This document shows positions 61,968 through 64,000 of a DNA stretch of 64,000 nucleotides, piece after piece; positions within the stretch are counted from its first letter, which is position 1, and the number at the start of each line of letters is the position of its first letter. This DNA comes from an uncultured Pseudomonadales bacterium (lineage in GTDB: Bacteria > Pseudomonadota > Gammaproteobacteria > Pseudomonadales > Azotimanducaceae): contig CALKBV010000006.1 of NCBI GenBank assembly GCA_937775265.1, forward strand, positions 124,001 to 188,000. Reading direction: 5' to 3'. The translations under genes were made by a program, and so were the position numbers. Below the pieces are notes generated by a model, which was not told the origin of the DNA, did not search any database, and was given only the letters and a program-made list of their open reading frames with translations.

Positions 61968-63044
61968 ATGGCTTCGAACGATGACGATCTGCTCGCCGGC
62001 ATAACTGAGCTTGCCCCCCGGTTGCTCACCACGATGGAAGCCTTTGAACAGGTGCAGCGAAATATGCACCCGTCACGCCTCGACCAGCTGGCGGAATTCA
62101 TCTCCCCTTTTTCTGCTGACCTAACCCAGGCGTTTGATACCTTCCAGGCGCTCGATTTCCCGGAGCACATCGCAAAGTTCGGCCAGCATCTTACTGAAGC
62201 CACGACCTATAGTCTGCGCGCATGTGATGGAATCATAAACTCAGGCGGCGACACGTTAGCGGCGATGAAGGCCATGCGCGCACAGACCCGTGCACAGGAA
62301 AAACTCTACCCAACAGCCAACATCCTGACACCTATCAGCCAATACTTTTTGGAACTGCCACAACGAGATGACCAGGGGCTTCTGGAGAAGCTCAACGTAG
62401 ATCGACCCGGCGAAAAGATCGGAATTCTGAATGCCGATAACGAACGGGATACCCGCGGTGGTTTCAGTTTGTACATTCCGGAGTATCTGGATAGCTCGCA
62501 AACCGCACCGCTGGTCATCGCCCTGCATGGTGGAACAGGTCATGGCCGTGACTTTATGTGGTCCTGGTTACGCGAAGCCCGTACGCGCGGTTTCATGTTG
62601 CTTTCCCCCACCTCACAGCAAGATACCTGGTCCCTGATGGGCGAAGAACTCGATCTACCTGTTTTGTTACGCATGGTTGAATTTGTCGCCAAAGACTTCG
62701 CCCTGGATCGACAGCATATCCTGCTGACAGGAATGTCTGATGGCGGAACTTATACCTTGCTCGCAGGATTACAGGAAGAAAGCCCGTTTACACACCTGGC
62801 ACCCTTTTCAGGCGTGCTGCATCCAGAGATCTCGATGAACGGCGATATCAAATACGCGAGAGACAGGAACATCTACCTGGTTCACGGTACCCATGATTGG
62901 ATGTTTCCCATCGAAACCGCCTATATGGCGCAGGCTGAACTTGAAGCCGCTGGGGCGAACCTGACATTCAGACCGATAGAGGAACTGTCTCACACTTATG
63001 CAAGAACAGAGAACCCCGCAGTGCTGGACTGGTTTCTAGGCTGA
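61968..63044 (+). CDS. Alpha/beta hydrolase, esterase/phospholipase-like
   Basis: This is a 358-residue cytosolic-looking hydrolase. About 1-150 is a helical domain of unclear origin. An esterase core follows: PLVIALHGGTGHGRDFMWSW (oxyanion), the nucleophile GMSDGGTYTLL near 245, and VHGTHDWMFPIETAYMAQ with the acid. The catalytic His lies in LSHTYAR. Proteins of this type are phospholipase- or PHB-depolymerase-like. ATG 61968 has AAGGA upstream and is preferred over an earlier TTG at 61923, which would overlap the divergent pseudouridine-synthase start. Confidence 0.82.
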   Translation: MASNDDDLLAGITELAPRLLTTMEAFEQVQRNMHPSRLDQLAEFISPFSADLTQAFDTFQALDFPEHIAKFGQHLTEATTYSLRACDGIINSGGDTLAAMKAMRAQTRAQEKLYPTANILTPISQYFLELPQRDDQGLLEKLNVDRPGEKIGILNADNERDTRGGFSLYIPEYLDSSQTAPLVIALHGGTGHGRDFMWSWLREARTRGFMLLSPTSQQDTWSLMGEELDLPVLLRMVEFVAKDFALDRQHILLTGMSDGGTYTLLAGLQEESPFTHLAPFSGVLHPEISMNGDIKYARDRNIYLVHGTHDWMFPIETAYMAQAELEAAGANLTFRPIEELSHTYARTENPAVLDWFLG

Positions 63045-63917
63045 CGCCAGAAACTCTCGCGTGATCATTAGGAACTCATCCAGCTGATCATGGTGTAACC
63101 AGTGCCCCGCATCATTAATCTGGACCTGTTGCGCATTCTGGAAATAAGGCAGCAGATCCTCGCGGCTCTCCTGTGCAAACCATGACTCCGATCCGCTAAC
63201 CAACAGCACCGGCTTATCTATGCGAGACCAAAGTTCCCGAGACTGCTCGCGGTTGACCCCAAACGGGTTCATCACGTGGGTGTAGTTATCAAATTTCCAA
63301 CTGTATGAGCCATCTTCATTCTGGTTACTCCCATGAATGGTCAGGTGCCGCGCCTGGTCTTCACGCAGGTGGCTGTTTGCTTCATGCATTCTTGTGTACG
63401 CATCTTCCAATGTATCGTAACGCTTGGGTTGGCGACCCGACGCCTTCCTGGTGTGGTCAATCCATTCGCGCATTCGCTCGTGAACCGGGCGCTGTTCTAG
63501 TTCAGCGGGAGGGCCACCGGTTCCTTCAATGACCACCATTTTTTTAACATTCTCTGGATAGACCCCTGCATACCTGAGCGCCACACTGCCACCCAGTGAA
63601 TGAGCGATGATGGTTACCGGCGCCAGCTCTTGTTGATGGATCAATTGCGCAAGATCGTAGACATACTCACTGTGACTATATGCCGCGCCATAAACCCAGG
63701 CAGAATCCCCGTGGCCCCTAAAATCCGGTGCAATAATGTGGTATTCATCCCTGAGAGCCTGAGCGACCCAATCCCAGTTATGGCAGTGATCCCGATTTCC
63801 ATGGACCAGCAGCATTGGCGGAGCGCCAGCATTTCCCCAATCCAGGTAGTGCAATCTCATGCGCTGTGAAAAGTAAGTATGAGACGTCGGGCTAGCTTTG
63901 GCGCTCTCTGGATCCAT
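63036..63917 (-). CDS. Alpha/beta hydrolase
   Basis: This is a 293-residue hydrolase with LVHGNRDHCHNWDWVAQAL (oxyanion), the nucleophile IIAHSLGGSVALRYAG near 110, the acid in LLVSGSESW and the His in DAGHWLHHDQ. Cofactor-free esterases, epoxide hydrolases and C-C hydrolases share this pattern; the D-x-G-H-G motif after strand 4 (APDFRGHGDS) is present. ATG 63917 is chosen, with AAAGGAAA eight bases upstream; an in-frame ATG at 63935 lies before it. It overlaps the convergent esterase gene by 9 bp. Confidence 0.85.
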   Translation of the reverse strand: MDPESAKASPTSHTYFSQRMRLHYLDWGNAGAPPMLLVHGNRDHCHNWDWVAQALRDEYHIIAPDFRGHGDSAWVYGAAYSHSEYVYDLAQLIHQQELAPVTIIAHSLGGSVALRYAGVYPENVKKMVVIEGTGGPPAELEQRPVHERMREWIDHTRKASGRQPKRYDTLEDAYTRMHEANSHLREDQARHLTIHGSNQNEDGSYSWKFDNYTHVMNPFGVNREQSRELWSRIDKPVLLVSGSESWFAQESREDLLPYFQNAQQVQINDAGHWLHHDQLDEFLMITREFLASA

Positions 63918-64000
63918 AGGGTGTTTCCTTTGCATTGTTCACTAAATCTGTGGGGCGCGGAGTATAGCACCGTGTCGCTTTTAGGTTGCTACCATCGCGG

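Overview
The window looks like a chromosome segment of an aquatic, organic-carbon-degrading gammaproteobacterium. The linked cmoA-cmoB tRNA modification genes, a TonB-dependent receptor, many MFS carriers and several CoA-linked catabolic enzymes point that way. This is inference from gene content. The relation to marine lineages rich in steroid, terpenoid or alkanone degradation genes is a guess, and no rRNA or other phylogenetic marker was seen. The first gene is cut by the left edge of the window.

Region 1 (1-20.3 kb) is a mosaic of catabolic and transport modules separated by seven copies of one repeat. Three of the copies (3.3-3.7, 6.7-7.1 and 14.0-14.4 kb) still carry the 3' end of a transposase gene with an IS91-family-like C-terminus. 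The other four are bare ends. All seven share the same outer boundary and a subterminal palindrome. Between them lie a carboxyltransferase, a Spinster-type MFS carrier, a Baeyer-Villiger monooxygenase boxed between two inward-facing ends, an SDR, a four-gene module (Asp/Asn beta-hydroxylase, two sulfotransferases, TonB receptor), an acyl-CoA dehydrogenase, a luciferase-like oxidoreductase and a second Spinster-type carrier.

Region 2 (20-42 kb) mixes intact redox and degradative genes with decayed ones. Intact genes include a class V aminotransferase, PPOX and LLM flavoproteins, two large FAD oxidoreductases, a SnoaL-like plus Rieske oxygenase pair, two secreted DUF952 proteins, a flavin monooxygenase-like protein, a P450, an SRPBCC protein, an SDR and MFS carriers. 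Relics recognised by translating the gaps are the ends of an enoyl-CoA hydratase and an AHSA1 protein (both within region 1) and of a GH3 glucosidase, a carotenoid oxygenase, a methyltransferase and possibly a J-domain protein. The DEAD-box helicase here has an intact N-terminus but no ATG, GTG or TTG start.

Region 3 (42-64 kb) is more compact and housekeeping-like. It holds an octaheme cytochrome with HEAT/TPR repeats, a persulfide-dioxygenase-like MBL-rhodanese protein overlapping a CaiB-type CoA-transferase, a LemA plus M48 protease pair, a second CoA-transferase with a frameshift, two metallophosphoesterases, an HNH endonuclease, cmoA-cmoB, a phosphotransferase, a MoxR/ChlI-type ATPase with its VWA partner, a pseudouridine synthase and two alpha/beta hydrolases.

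The unifying theme of regions 1 and 2 is uptake (TonB receptor, MFS) and oxidative breakdown of hydrophobic or cyclic compounds (BVMO, P450, Rieske, LLM, SDR), followed by CoA-dependent beta-oxidation. The modules appear to have been assembled and eroded by IS91-like elements. No tRNA, rRNA or CRISPR array was seen.
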